A stretch of DNA of 13,627 nt from Hyphomonadaceae bacterium. Lineage in GTDB: Bacteria > Pseudomonadota > Alphaproteobacteria > Caulobacterales > Hyphomonadaceae. The stretch is taken from assembly GCA_030696545.1 (NCBI GenBank), contig JAUYSA010000465.1:1-13627 (forward strand), in the 5' to 3' direction. A program made the position numbers and the translations under genes. Below are positions 7,509-13,627 of the stretch, piece after piece (the stretch's first letter is position 1; each line of letters begins with the position of its first letter). The notes beneath the pieces were generated by a model that saw nothing but the letters and a program-made list of their open reading frames with translations, was not told the origin of the DNA and did not search any database.

Positions 7509-8393
7509 ATGTTTCGAAAAGTTCTGATGTCGGCCGCCGCTGCGGCGTCGCTAGCGTGCGTGGGCGCGGCTTGGGCCGGGCCAGCTGACGACCCGGCCAA
7601 CTGGCGCAAGGTCGATCCGGAAAACCTGCTGCAGTTCATGATCAACAAGCAGGAAGTGCTGATCGAGCTCCGCCCCGACATCGCGCCGGGCCATGTCGAG
7701 CAGGTCAAGAAAATCACGCGCGACACCAACTACGACAAGCTGCCGTTCCACCGCGTCATCGACGACTTCATGGCGCAGGGCGGCGAGGTCTATGCCGTCT
7801 ATCAGATCTATCCGCGCTACCCGGCGCTGAAAGGCGAGTTCACCTGGAAGCGTAATCCCACGAAGCAGAAGGTGCAGTGGTTCGGCGCCACGCCAACCGG
7901 CGACAAGCTCGGCTATCTTGACGGCTTCCTCGTGCAGGGCCAGCCGGACGAGACCGCAATGATTTCAGACCCGCCCGTTGCGAAGACATGGGGGCTGCAC
8001 TGTGCTGGCGTGACGTCGATGGCGCGGTCGAACGAGCCGGATAGCGCCGATACGCAATTCTTCCTCATGCGCCAGCCGCGCGTCGGTCCTGATGGGCTCG
8101 ATGCGAAGTACACCGTCTGGGGACGCGCGCTGACTGGCGTGGATGTGATCCAGGGCATCAAGGCCGGTCCCATGGAAAGCGATGGCCGCTTTGCCTCGCC
8201 GACGCAGGCGGACAAACTGACAAAGGCCATGGTGGTGGCCGACATTCCGGAAAAGAAACGTCCGACCGTTTATGTCCGGCGTACAGACGGACCAGAATTC
8301 GCGGCGACACTTGCCACGCTCAAGGCATCCGACCCATATGAGGCCTGCCAACTCCCTCCAGTCGAAGTCATCGTTGAAAGGCCTACCCCGTGA
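7509..8393 (+). CDS. Secreted cyclophilin-type peptidyl-prolyl cis-trans isomerase with insertion
   Basis: Cyclophilins catalyse cis-trans isomerisation of Xaa-Pro bonds during folding. This 294-residue copy has a signal peptide (MFRKVLMSAAAAASLACVGAAWA, probable cleavage after residue 23), so it should act in the periplasm. Core motifs are FHRVIDDFMAQGG (80-92, catalytic Arg82), TSMARSNEPDSADTQFFL (169-186) and DAKYTVWGRALTGVDVI (198-214). The stretch between the first two motifs is about 40 residues longer than in the neighbouring cyclophilin and contains aromatic-rich sequence (YAVYQIYPRYPALKGEFTWK). The C-terminus extends about 60 residues past the domain and ends Pro-rich. It starts 2 bases after the coaD stop with AAGGG at 7495-7499, and its stop overlaps the next start. 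The serine-leucine-alanine before Cys17 is not a good lipobox. Confidence 0.93.
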   Translation: MFRKVLMSAAAAASLACVGAAWAGPADDPANWRKVDPENLLQFMINKQEVLIELRPDIAPGHVEQVKKITRDTNYDKLPFHRVIDDFMAQGGEVYAVYQIYPRYPALKGEFTWKRNPTKQKVQWFGATPTGDKLGYLDGFLVQGQPDETAMISDPPVAKTWGLHCAGVTSMARSNEPDSADTQFFLMRQPRVGPDGLDAKYTVWGRALTGVDVIQGIKAGPMESDGRFASPTQADKLTKAMVVADIPEKKRPTVYVRRTDGPEFAATLATLKASDPYEACQLPPVEVIVERPTP

Positions 8394-8857
8394 GCGCAGC
8401 CGATAAAGAGAACACCCTGATCCTCACGCTTGATACCGGGGCGGTTACTATCGAGTTGCTCGTGGACAAGGCGCCGGGCCATGTCGCGCGGATCAAGGAA
8501 CTTGCGCGCCAGGGCTTCTATGACGGCGTGGTGTTTCACCGCGTGATCGACGCCTTCATGGCGCAGGGCGGCGATCCGACCGGCACAGGCATGGGCGGTT
8601 CGGGCGAAAAGCTCCGCGCGGAGTTCAATGATGTCAGCCACCAGCGTGGTGTCTGCTCGATGGCCCGCTCCAGCGACCCGAACTCGGCCGACAGCCAGTT
8701 CTTCATCTGCCTGGACGATGCCTCCTTCCTCGACCGCAAGTACACGGCTTGGGGCAAGGTCCTGAGCGGCATGGATGCAGTTGATGCGTTGCCGAAAGGC
8801 GAGCCGCCGAAAAAGCCTGGCAAGATCGTGTCGGCGAAAGTCGCGGCGGACGTCTGA
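8390..8857 (+). CDS. ppiB: Cytoplasmic cyclophilin-type peptidyl-prolyl cis-trans isomerase
   Basis: A 155-residue single-domain cyclophilin without a signal peptide, the usual size of bacterial PpiB. FHRVIDAFMAQGGD (49-62, catalytic Arg51), CSMARSSDPNSADSQFFI (89-106) and DRKYTAWGKVLSGMDAVD (115-132) are all conserved. It starts with GTG 8390, which overlaps the upstream stop in a GTGA (8390-8393), so translational coupling is likely. The secreted and cytoplasmic enzymes probably arose by duplication and now serve two compartments. In several alphaproteobacteria queA and tgt follow this pair; here the operon instead ends at the terminator 24 bases downstream. The symbol is assigned by family and domain organisation. 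Confidence 0.95.
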   Translation: MSAADKENTLILTLDTGAVTIELLVDKAPGHVARIKELARQGFYDGVVFHRVIDAFMAQGGDPTGTGMGGSGEKLRAEFNDVSHQRGVCSMARSSDPNSADSQFFICLDDASFLDRKYTAWGKVLSGMDAVDALPKGEPPKKPGKIVSAKVAADV

Positions 8858-8880
8858 GCTATCTGCGACGAACAAGATCA

Positions 8881-8904
8881 GGGCGGCCTTCGGGCCGCCC
8901 TTTT
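8881..8904 (+). terminator. Rho-independent terminator of the gyrA-coaD-cyclophilin operon
   Basis: GGGCGGCC (8881-8888) and GGCCGCCC (8893-8900) form a perfect 8-bp GC stem closed by a stable TTCG tetraloop and followed by TTTT (8901-8904) and CATTTG. It starts 24 bases after the cyclophilin stop and lies between convergent genes. The opposite strand has no good T-run next to the stem (TGATCTTG), so it looks mainly one-directional. Confidence 0.92.
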
Positions 8905-8914
8905 CATTTGCCGA

Positions 8915-10201
8915 TCACTGTACCGGATCAGGCTGCCCATCGGGGCGGTAGATGGGTGCATCCTCGAACACTACAGGCGGCGGCAAGGGTTCGGCGGGTT
9001 TGCGCGAATTCGCGACATTGTCGAGCCATGCTGTCGCCGCCGTCATGCGCCCGGTCAGGTTCGGAACAATGTCGGCGTAGAAGAGGTTGAGCTCGGGCGT
9101 CTTGTACTGTGCGCCTGCATTGCCGTCAGCTTGCAGCTCCGGTGCGGAGGGGCGCTCGACTTCCAGGACGCCGTTGTTGCAGCGCGCAGTGACAGCTTTC
9201 TCGATGATCGCGGGCTCCAGATCTTCGGCGTTCGTCGCGCGCGCTCCGCCGCGGTGATCCACGCGAGCCGAGAGTTCTTCATCCAGCGTCCAGCGCAGGG
9301 GATTCAGACAGGCAAGCTGCTTTCCCTTAGAAGCAGTGATCTTCCAGTCAGCAGTCCACACCGGCGATTGGTCACGGAAGCGGGAGGCGTCGTCGCCCGC
9401 CAGAATTGTCTTCCACGTCGCAATGCAATGGATCTGCTCGTACTGGCCGCAGAGCGGCTGGCTCACAATCTTGCCGGGAAGGTCCGCCGGAACTGCCGCA
9501 TCGATTATGTAAGCTGCAGCGAGTCGGCTTTTCAGCGGTTCAGTCTGGAAGCGATCGGCGAGCAGACGCTGCGCAAAGAGTCCGCCCTGGCGAATGCCTG
9601 CGAGCACGATGCCGCGATGGCGATTGTCGTTTGCGATGTAATGATCGAAGGCGCGCAGCACGTCTTCGTATGCGAGCGCAAACGCGCCATCCCCCTCGCC
9701 GCCGACATTGATCTCCGAATGAAGCGATGCCTGCCGGTAAAGCGGGGCGTACACTGGGCCGGCCTGCAGGAACGGGCCGGCGTGATTGGGTAGGATGCGC
9801 TGCTCCAATCGCTCAAGCGCTTCAGCATTCTCGATCGGAACATTCCACCCTGCGCTGGAGTAAGCGGAGGCGGGAGGAATGAAGAAGGTGTCGATGCCCC
9901 ATGGCGTCTCCCATCCGCCCGCTGGCGGTTGGGCAGGGCGCAGAGCCCAGGACTCCGCTTTGGCGTAGTCAGGGCGTGGCGGAGCGGCTTCCTGTGCGAA
10001 GCCGCCCTGCGGCATGATCGACATGCGGAAAAGCGCATCCTGGAAAAACACGGCGCCAAGCACCCCGGCGCTGACCAGACCCACGCCCCCGATCAGCGCG
10101 ATCCGGCGGATTTTCGGGTCCTTCAGCATATATCTGCGCAACCCCCGTTGGCTTCGTGCGAAGCGATAAAGCCAATGATCACCGCCGTCCATGGCAGCCA
10201 T
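8915..10201 (-). CDS. DUF3089 alpha/beta-hydrolase-like protein, membrane-anchored, serine of the nucleophile elbow missing
   Basis: Product of about 428 residues. From ATG 10201 the N-terminus is cytoplasmic and basic (YRFARSQRGLRRYMLKDPKIRR), followed by one transmembrane helix (IALIGGVGLVSAGVLGAVFF) and a long domain that should lie in the periplasm. Recognisable DUF3089 blocks are WGIDTFFIPP, GPVYAPLYRQA, YEDVLRAFDHYIANDN and RGIVLAGIRQGGLFAQRLL. Family members normally carry GHSQG at the last block, where Ser is the expected nucleophile; here it reads GIRQG (Arg codon 9590-9592), so serine hydrolase activity is doubtful. The frame is intact, so this is not simple decay. The start was chosen for GAGG (10208-10211) six bases upstream. 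ATG 10129 is an alternative, and ATG 10327 would overlap the divergent DUF502 start. Family assignment is from memory of the fold motifs. Confidence 0.75.
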   Translation of the reverse strand: MAAMDGGDHWLYRFARSQRGLRRYMLKDPKIRRIALIGGVGLVSAGVLGAVFFQDALFRMSIMPQGGFAQEAAPPRPDYAKAESWALRPAQPPAGGWETPWGIDTFFIPPASAYSSAGWNVPIENAEALERLEQRILPNHAGPFLQAGPVYAPLYRQASLHSEINVGGEGDGAFALAYEDVLRAFDHYIANDNRHRGIVLAGIRQGGLFAQRLLADRFQTEPLKSRLAAAYIIDAAVPADLPGKIVSQPLCGQYEQIHCIATWKTILAGDDASRFRDQSPVWTADWKITASKGKQLACLNPLRWTLDEELSARVDHRGGARATNAEDLEPAIIEKAVTARCNNGVLEVERPSAPELQADGNAGAQYKTPELNLFYADIVPNLTGRMTAATAWLDNVANSRKPAEPLPPPVVFEDAPIYRPDGQPDPVQ

Positions 10202-10305
10202 AGGGCGCCTCGAAGGCGGGCGGGTCATGAAACCGCATAGGTGCGGGCCCATATTCACGCCACACGCGACCGGAATCACGCGACAACGCCCACGGAGGAT
10301 CGCGG
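10202..10305. promoter_or_regulatory. Divergent promoter region between DUF3089 and DUF502 genes
   Basis: This 104-bp gap separates two divergently read genes and must hold at least their start signals. CCTC at 10208-10211 is the minus-strand GAGG site, and GGAGG at 10294-10298 serves the plus strand. A 5-bp hairpin CGCCT-CGA-AGGCG (10206-10218) covers the minus-strand ribosome site. I see no convincing sigma-70 hexamers. Confidence 0.4.
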
Positions 10306-11001
10306 ATGCCCGCAGGCAAACCGACACAACCCGGATCGCCGCAGCCCAAGGCTGGCCCGCTGACCACGCTGCGCAACTGGTTTTTCGCCGGCGTTGTGGT
10401 GGCGGCCCCGATCGGCATCACGATCTGGTTGGTGTGGAGCTTTGTGTCCTTCGTGGACCGGCACATCAAACCGCTGATTCCACGCGCGTTGAATCCCGAG
10501 ACGTATCTGGAGTTCGGCTTGCCGGGCCTTGGCATCGTCGTGGCAGTTGTCGGTCTCGTCGTGCTCGGCGCGTTTGCCGCGAACCTGTTCGGACGCTGGG
10601 CGCTCCGATCGGGCGAGAGATTGGTGGCGCGAGTGCCGCTGGTGCGGTCGATCTATGCGGTGCTGAAGCAGGTGATCGAGACGTTTGCTTCAAACGATGC
10701 GTCATCATTCAAGGAAGCGGTGCTCGTCGAATATCCGGGCAAAGGTCTCTGGGTGATCGGCTTTGTCACCAGCCGCACGCCTGATCCCGAGATCGTCGCC
10801 AATGTGCCTGATGCGATCGCCGTTCTTGTTCCGGCATCGCCAAACCCGGCGATGGGGCAGCTGGTGTATGTTTCGCCGGAGCGGCTGCGGAAACTCGACA
10901 TGTCGGTGGAGCAGGCGGCCAAGCTGGTGATCTCGTTCGGTATTCTCACCGAGACTTCCGCGATGGAAGCGGCGGGCCGGTCGGACCAGATCGGGAAATA
11001 G
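10306..11001 (+). CDS. DUF502 family inner-membrane protein
   Basis: A 231-residue protein with a Pro-rich N-terminus and two transmembrane segments, WFFAGVVVAAPIGITIWLVW (about 25-44) and LPGLGIVVAVVGLVVLGAFAANLFG (about 72-96). Then comes a soluble domain with the DUF502 block GERLVARVPLVRSIYAVLKQVIETF, followed by FKEAVLVEYPGKGLWVIGFVTS and FVPASPNP-like VLVPASPNPAMGQLVYV. The biochemical role of the family is unknown. The start is firm: GGAGG at 10294-10298 lies 7 bases before ATG 10306. It faces recG, an association seen repeatedly in alphaproteobacteria. Its TAG (10999-11001) touches the recG stop codon on the other strand with no intervening base and no visible terminator. Confidence 0.9.
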   Translation: MPAGKPTQPGSPQPKAGPLTTLRNWFFAGVVVAAPIGITIWLVWSFVSFVDRHIKPLIPRALNPETYLEFGLPGLGIVVAVVGLVVLGAFAANLFGRWALRSGERLVARVPLVRSIYAVLKQVIETFASNDASSFKEAVLVEYPGKGLWVIGFVTSRTPDPEIVANVPDAIAVLVPASPNPAMGQLVYVSPERLRKLDMSVEQAAKLVISFGILTETSAMEAAGRSDQIGK

Positions 11002-13077
11002 CTACTCGCTTTCCGACACGACCGAGGCGATGCGCGGCGCGAAGAGATCGCGGGCGCGGCGCACGGCGAGGCCGCGCGCGCCATCGAGATGAGGGTCGGC
11101 CATCAGGATTGATTTCGCGTCGGTGCGAGCGGTCTCGATCAGGTTGGCGTCTTCGGTGATGTTGAGAACGCGGAAGGTCGGCAGGCCAGACTGGCGCAGG
11201 CCCAGAAGGTCGCCAGGTCCGCGCAGTTTGAAATCGGCTTCGGCGATCTCGAAGCCATCAGTGGTTTTGCGAAGCGTATCGAGTCTTTCCTTGCCGGCTT
11301 CCGTGAGCGGCGCCTGATAAAGCAGAAGACAGCTTGAGGCTTTCTCGCCACGCCCGACTCGGCCACGCAGCTGGTGGAGCTGGGCCAAGCCGAATTTTTC
11401 GGCGTGCTCGATAACGATGATAGTTGCTTCGGGAACGTCGACGCCGACTTCGATGACGGTGGTGGCGACAAGGACGCCTGCTTCTCCGGTACGGAGTTTA
11501 TCCAGTGCAGCGTCGCGTTCCGGGCCAGGCATGCGCCCATGAACCAGTGCGACGGGAGCCTGAACGATCTCGGCGAGAACTTCCCGGCGCTGGATGGCGG
11601 AGGCGTCTCCGGCGTCCTCGCTGTCCACGGCGGGGCAGATCCAGAAGGCGCGCTCACCACGATCAATCGCGCGGGCGACGGCGGCCATCACTTCGTCGAT
11701 GCGGGTATCAGGCACAGCCGCCGTGGTGACTTCCTGCCGGTTGGCGGGCTTTTCGCGGATCACCGAGATGTCGAGATCGCCGTGGACCGCTAGCGCCATG
11801 GTGCGGGGAATGGGTGTTGCGCTCATGACCAGCATGTGGGGGCTTGAGCCCTTGGCGCTAAGCTTCATGCGGTCGGCCACGCCGAAGCGGTGCTGTTCGT
11901 CGATGACGACAAGCGAGAGTTCGGGGAGGTCAACGTCGGACTGGTAGAGCGCTTGCGTGCCCGAGAGGACCTGGATCTTGCCGGCGCGGACATCGTTGAG
12001 GATCGCTTCGCGGGCGGCGCCTTTATCGCGGCCGGTGAGGGCGGCGACGCGGACGCCGATGGGGGCGAGGAAGCGGCCGATAGCGTCGGCCTGCTGGCGG
12101 GCGAGGACTTCGGTGGGCGACATGAAGGCGGTGATGCCGCCATCGGCTGCAACTTGCGCGGCCGCCAGAGCAGCGACGAGTGTTTTGCCCGAGCCGACAT
12201 CGCCCTGGATCATACGCCGCATCGGCACGGGGCGGCCCATGTCGATCGCAACATCGGAGTAGGCGTCCATCTGGGCGCGGGTCGGCTTGAAGGGCAGCGC
12301 TTCGATAATGTTGCGCTCGGCTCCGACTGCGCGGGGAATAGCGCGGGAAAATCGGCGTTCGCGGGCGAGGCGGGCCTGGCCCATCGCCATTTCGCGAGCG
12401 AGGGCCTCGTCATAAGCGAGACGCTGGCGTGCTGTTTCGAAGGCTTCGGGATCATAGACTTTCGGCTGGTGGAGGCGGAGAAGCGCCTGCTTGAAGCCGG
12501 GCCAGTTGTTGCGCTTCATCAGGTGGGGATCTATCCATTCGTCGAGATCGGGGATCCCATCGAGCGCAGCGGCCATGAATTTGCGCAGGGCTTTTGCCGT
12601 CAGATTTGCCGTCATCGGATAGACGGGTTCGACTTCCGGGAGCTCGTCATCCTTTTCGGGGCTGACGACGTGGTCCGGGTGGGTGATCTGGCGGCCCCCC
12701 TGATAATCATCGACCAGGCCGGAGACCATGACCTCTTCGCCGACCTTGAAGGTGCGTTCGAGCCATTGGTTGTTGGCGTGAAAATAGATCAGGGTCAGGA
12801 AGCCTGTTTCATCGCGGAGGCGGACGCGGGTTGGCCATTTGCCCCGGCTTAGCTGGAGCTGGTCGACCGTAGCCGTGACGGTGGAGACTTCGCCGATCTG
12901 GAGGGCTTCGATCGAGGCGCGGTTGCGGCGGTCGATCCAGCTGGTCGGCAAGTGGAAAAGCAGGTCGAGCCAGGTTTCGCCGCCGATCAGGCGCGCGAGC
13001 ACCGGCCGCACTTTCGGGCCGACGCCGGGAAGGCTCGATAGGTCGGCGTAAAAGGGATAAAGGACGGGATCGCGCAT
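11002..13077 (-). CDS. recG: ATP-dependent DNA helicase RecG
   Basis: RecG reverses stalled replication forks and branch-migrates Holliday junctions. The 691-residue product has the N-terminal wedge/OB domain (about 55-140, IGEVSTVTATVDQLQ). Superfamily 2 helicase motifs follow: Walker A GDVGSGKT (292-299), DEQH (393-396), SATPIPRT (419-426), ATTVIEVGVDVPEA (538-551) and QLRGRVGRG (569-577). The C-terminal RecG block DFKLRGPGDLLGLRQSG is at 615-631. Length is typical of the family. The segment GTQALYQ (373-379) has Gln where E. coli has His (GTHAIFQ). The start ATG 13077 gives the standard N-terminus (LYPFYADLSSLPGVGPK) but has no strong Shine-Dalgarno. Transcription converges on DUF502. Confidence 0.97.
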   Translation of the reverse strand: MRDPVLYPFYADLSSLPGVGPKVRPVLARLIGGETWLDLLFHLPTSWIDRRNRASIEALQIGEVSTVTATVDQLQLSRGKWPTRVRLRDETGFLTLIYFHANNQWLERTFKVGEEVMVSGLVDDYQGGRQITHPDHVVSPEKDDELPEVEPVYPMTANLTAKALRKFMAAALDGIPDLDEWIDPHLMKRNNWPGFKQALLRLHQPKVYDPEAFETARQRLAYDEALAREMAMGQARLARERRFSRAIPRAVGAERNIIEALPFKPTRAQMDAYSDVAIDMGRPVPMRRMIQGDVGSGKTLVAALAAAQVAADGGITAFMSPTEVLARQQADAIGRFLAPIGVRVAALTGRDKGAAREAILNDVRAGKIQVLSGTQALYQSDVDLPELSLVVIDEQHRFGVADRMKLSAKGSSPHMLVMSATPIPRTMALAVHGDLDISVIREKPANRQEVTTAAVPDTRIDEVMAAVARAIDRGERAFWICPAVDSEDAGDASAIQRREVLAEIVQAPVALVHGRMPGPERDAALDKLRTGEAGVLVATTVIEVGVDVPEATIIVIEHAEKFGLAQLHQLRGRVGRGEKASSCLLLYQAPLTEAGKERLDTLRKTTDGFEIAEADFKLRGPGDLLGLRQSGLPTFRVLNITEDANLIETARTDAKSILMADPHLDGARGLAVRRARDLFAPRIASVVSESE

Positions 13078-13195
13078 TGGCGGCCATGGTAGCCGGTTTG
13101 CAGCAGACGTGCAGCCGCGTTCTCGCAGGTGAGTGCGAGGTTTGCTGGATGGGGTGCGCGCTTAGGGGCGCGCTAGAGAGGGCGGCGCGGGTGTG
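13078..13195. promoter_or_regulatory. recG upstream region with two short hairpins
   Basis: No gene is seen here. Two perfect 6-bp inverted repeats occur: CTCGCA-GGTGAG-TGCGAG (13122-13139) and GCGCGC-TTAGGG-GCGCGC (13156-13173). The first lies 44 bases upstream of the recG ATG and could be a leader hairpin or an operator; the second borders the compound repeat. The recG promoter is expected here, but I cannot name its hexamers. Confidence 0.35.
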
Positions 13196-13627
13196 CCCCC
13201 TCCGTCATGCGCGCAAGCGCGCGCACGCCACCTCCCCCAGTGCTTCGCACTGATGGAGGCAAGGCGCCGGTGGTTTGCCTCCCCATGCGGAGCAGGGGGA
13301 GGTGGATCGCGTGCGCAGCACGCGAGACGGAGGGGGATGATGAGGTGTGGCTCAGGGTGGTGAGCACGCCCTCGTCCTTCGACGGGCGCGCACTACGTGC
13401 GCTGCTCAGGATGAGGGCTATCGGGCTGCGGTGGTTGGCAGCGGCGGGGTCCTTGATTGTGTCGGTCTTCACTCGGGGCAGAGCATCCGGCATCATCCGT
13501 GTGCCAATCACGGGGAGACGGCGGGCGCGCATCTGGAATGTTGAAACAACGTTCGACACGAGCATCGCAAATACGCGCAGCACCGCTGTCAGCAAAAGCT
13601 GAGGAAGCGGCGGGATTACCAGTCCAG
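13173..13627 (-). CDS. Doubtful partial reading frame entering from the right edge
   Basis: On the minus strand the frame is open from the window edge to a stop at 13173. The part outside the repeats reads GLVIPPLPQLLLTAVLRVFA followed by MLVSNVVSTFQMRARRLPV: a hydrophobic stretch, then a basic one, ending near DALPRVKTDTIKDPAAAN. From about base 13417 downward it runs through both palindromic repeats, so that part is almost certainly not an evolved protein sequence. I do not recognise the family. It may be the end of a small membrane-associated protein whose original stop was lost when a repeat inserted, or no gene at all. TTG 13595 is one possible internal start. Confidence 0.2.
   Translation of the reverse strand, partial: GLVIPPLPQLLLTAVLRVFAMLVSNVVSTFQMRARRLPVIGTRMMPDALPRVKTDTIKDPAAANHRSPIALILSSARSARPSKDEGVLTTLSHTSSSPSVSRAAHAIHLPLLRMGRQTTGALPPSVRSTGGGGVRALARMTEGAHPRRPL
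13196..13336. repeat. Compound palindromic intergenic element, REPIN-like, 141 bp
   Basis: Outer arms CCCCCTCCGTC (13196-13206) and GACGGAGGGGG (13326-13336) are perfect 11-bp inverted repeats. Inner arms CCACCTCCCCC (13228-13238) and GGGGGAGGTGG (13295-13305) are also perfect over 11 bp. Between outer and inner arms each half has its own 7-bp hairpin: TGCGCGC-AAGC-GCGCGCA on the left (13208-13225) and CGCGTGC-GCA-GCACGCG on the right (13308-13324). The centre holds CAGTGC-TTC-GCACTG (13238-13252) and GGAGGCAA / TTGCCTCC (13255-13282). This mirrored organisation resembles two inverted REP units. Similar CCCCTCCGTC...CCTCCCCC elements are scattered between genes in alphaproteobacteria, from general knowledge. 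Copy number here cannot be judged from one window. Confidence 0.8.
13351..13417. repeat. Second palindromic intergenic repeat
   Basis: CCCTCGTCCT (13369-13378) pairs with AGGATGAGGG (13408-13417) with a single G-T wobble. Inside is GCGCAC-TAC-GTGCGC (13388-13402), a perfect 6-bp stem. CTCA-GGGTGG-TGAG (13351-13364) forms a small hairpin at the left border. The CTCGTCCTTCGA...CTCAGGATGAGGG pattern is a repeat type met in intergenic regions of many proteobacteria (general knowledge, not checked here). It begins 14 bp after the first element and is unrelated to it in sequence. Confidence 0.7.

Noticed and set aside
7509..7580. Lipoprotein signal in the secreted cyclophilin
   Set aside because: The residues before Cys17 (S-L-A) do not match the lipobox, and AWA before Gly24 is a good signal peptidase I site.
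9131..9793. 220-residue plus-strand frame opposite the DUF3089 gene
   Set aside because: The minus-strand frame carries a membrane anchor and family blocks; the plus frame has neither.
10202..10327. ATG 10327 as the DUF3089 start
   Set aside because: It would overlap the well-supported DUF502 start on the other strand and add a Cys/Arg-rich stretch before the natural N-terminus.
11890..12852. 320-residue plus-strand frame opposite recG
   Set aside because: It is a shadow of recG in the complementary frame, Gly/Asp/Ala-rich, with no recognised motif.
13196..13417. CRISPR array or integron attC site
   Set aside because: There are no regularly spaced direct repeats and no integrase or Cas gene; the structure is inverted rather than tandem.

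Overview
This window is a GC-rich chromosomal segment of an alphaproteobacterium. Gene order points there (mrcA-prfB, then gyrA-coaD followed by two cyclophilins, then DUF502 facing recG). So do the TonB-receptor subfamily and the GyrA and RF2 sequences. The receptor type and the intergenic repeats suggest Caulobacterales/Hyphomonadaceae-like or sphingomonad-like bacteria, but the genus cannot be fixed from this sequence.

Layout, left to right. (1) Bases 1-566 hold the 3' end of a class A penicillin-binding protein gene (mrcA type). (2) Bases 612-1737 hold prfB, peptide chain release factor 2. It is split into two frames by the classical autoregulatory +1 programmed frameshift: an internal Shine-Dalgarno, then CTT-TGA-C. 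(3) Bases 1831-3939 hold a TonB-dependent outer-membrane receptor, preceded by a perfect 25-bp palindrome that may be an operator. (4) Bases 3940-4172 are a structured intergenic region. (5) Bases 4173-8857 form one probable operon: gyrA (TTG start), coaD, a secreted cyclophilin and a cytoplasmic cyclophilin. Gaps are 10 bp, 2 bp and a 4-bp overlap, and the operon ends in a strong UUCG-loop terminator at 8881-8904. (6) On the minus strand, 8915-10201 encode a membrane-anchored DUF3089 alpha/beta-hydrolase-like protein whose nucleophile-elbow serine appears replaced by arginine. (7) Bases 10306-11001 encode a DUF502 membrane protein. It converges on recG (minus, 11002-13077) with no base between the two stop codons. 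(8) Bases 13078-13627 have no confidently recognised gene. They carry two different palindromic intergenic repeats: a 141-bp compound, REPIN-like element at 13196-13336 and a shorter element at about 13351-13417. A doubtful partial reading frame enters from the right edge.

Most of the content is core housekeeping: cell wall, translation termination, DNA topology, CoA synthesis, protein folding and recombination. I see no complete novel defence or mobile system, and no CRISPR, tRNA, rRNA or transposase. The items most worth a second look are the compound repeat, the palindrome upstream of the receptor, the DUF3089 protein without its serine, the missing conventional start of coaD, and the Gln at the quinolone-determining Ser83 position of GyrA.
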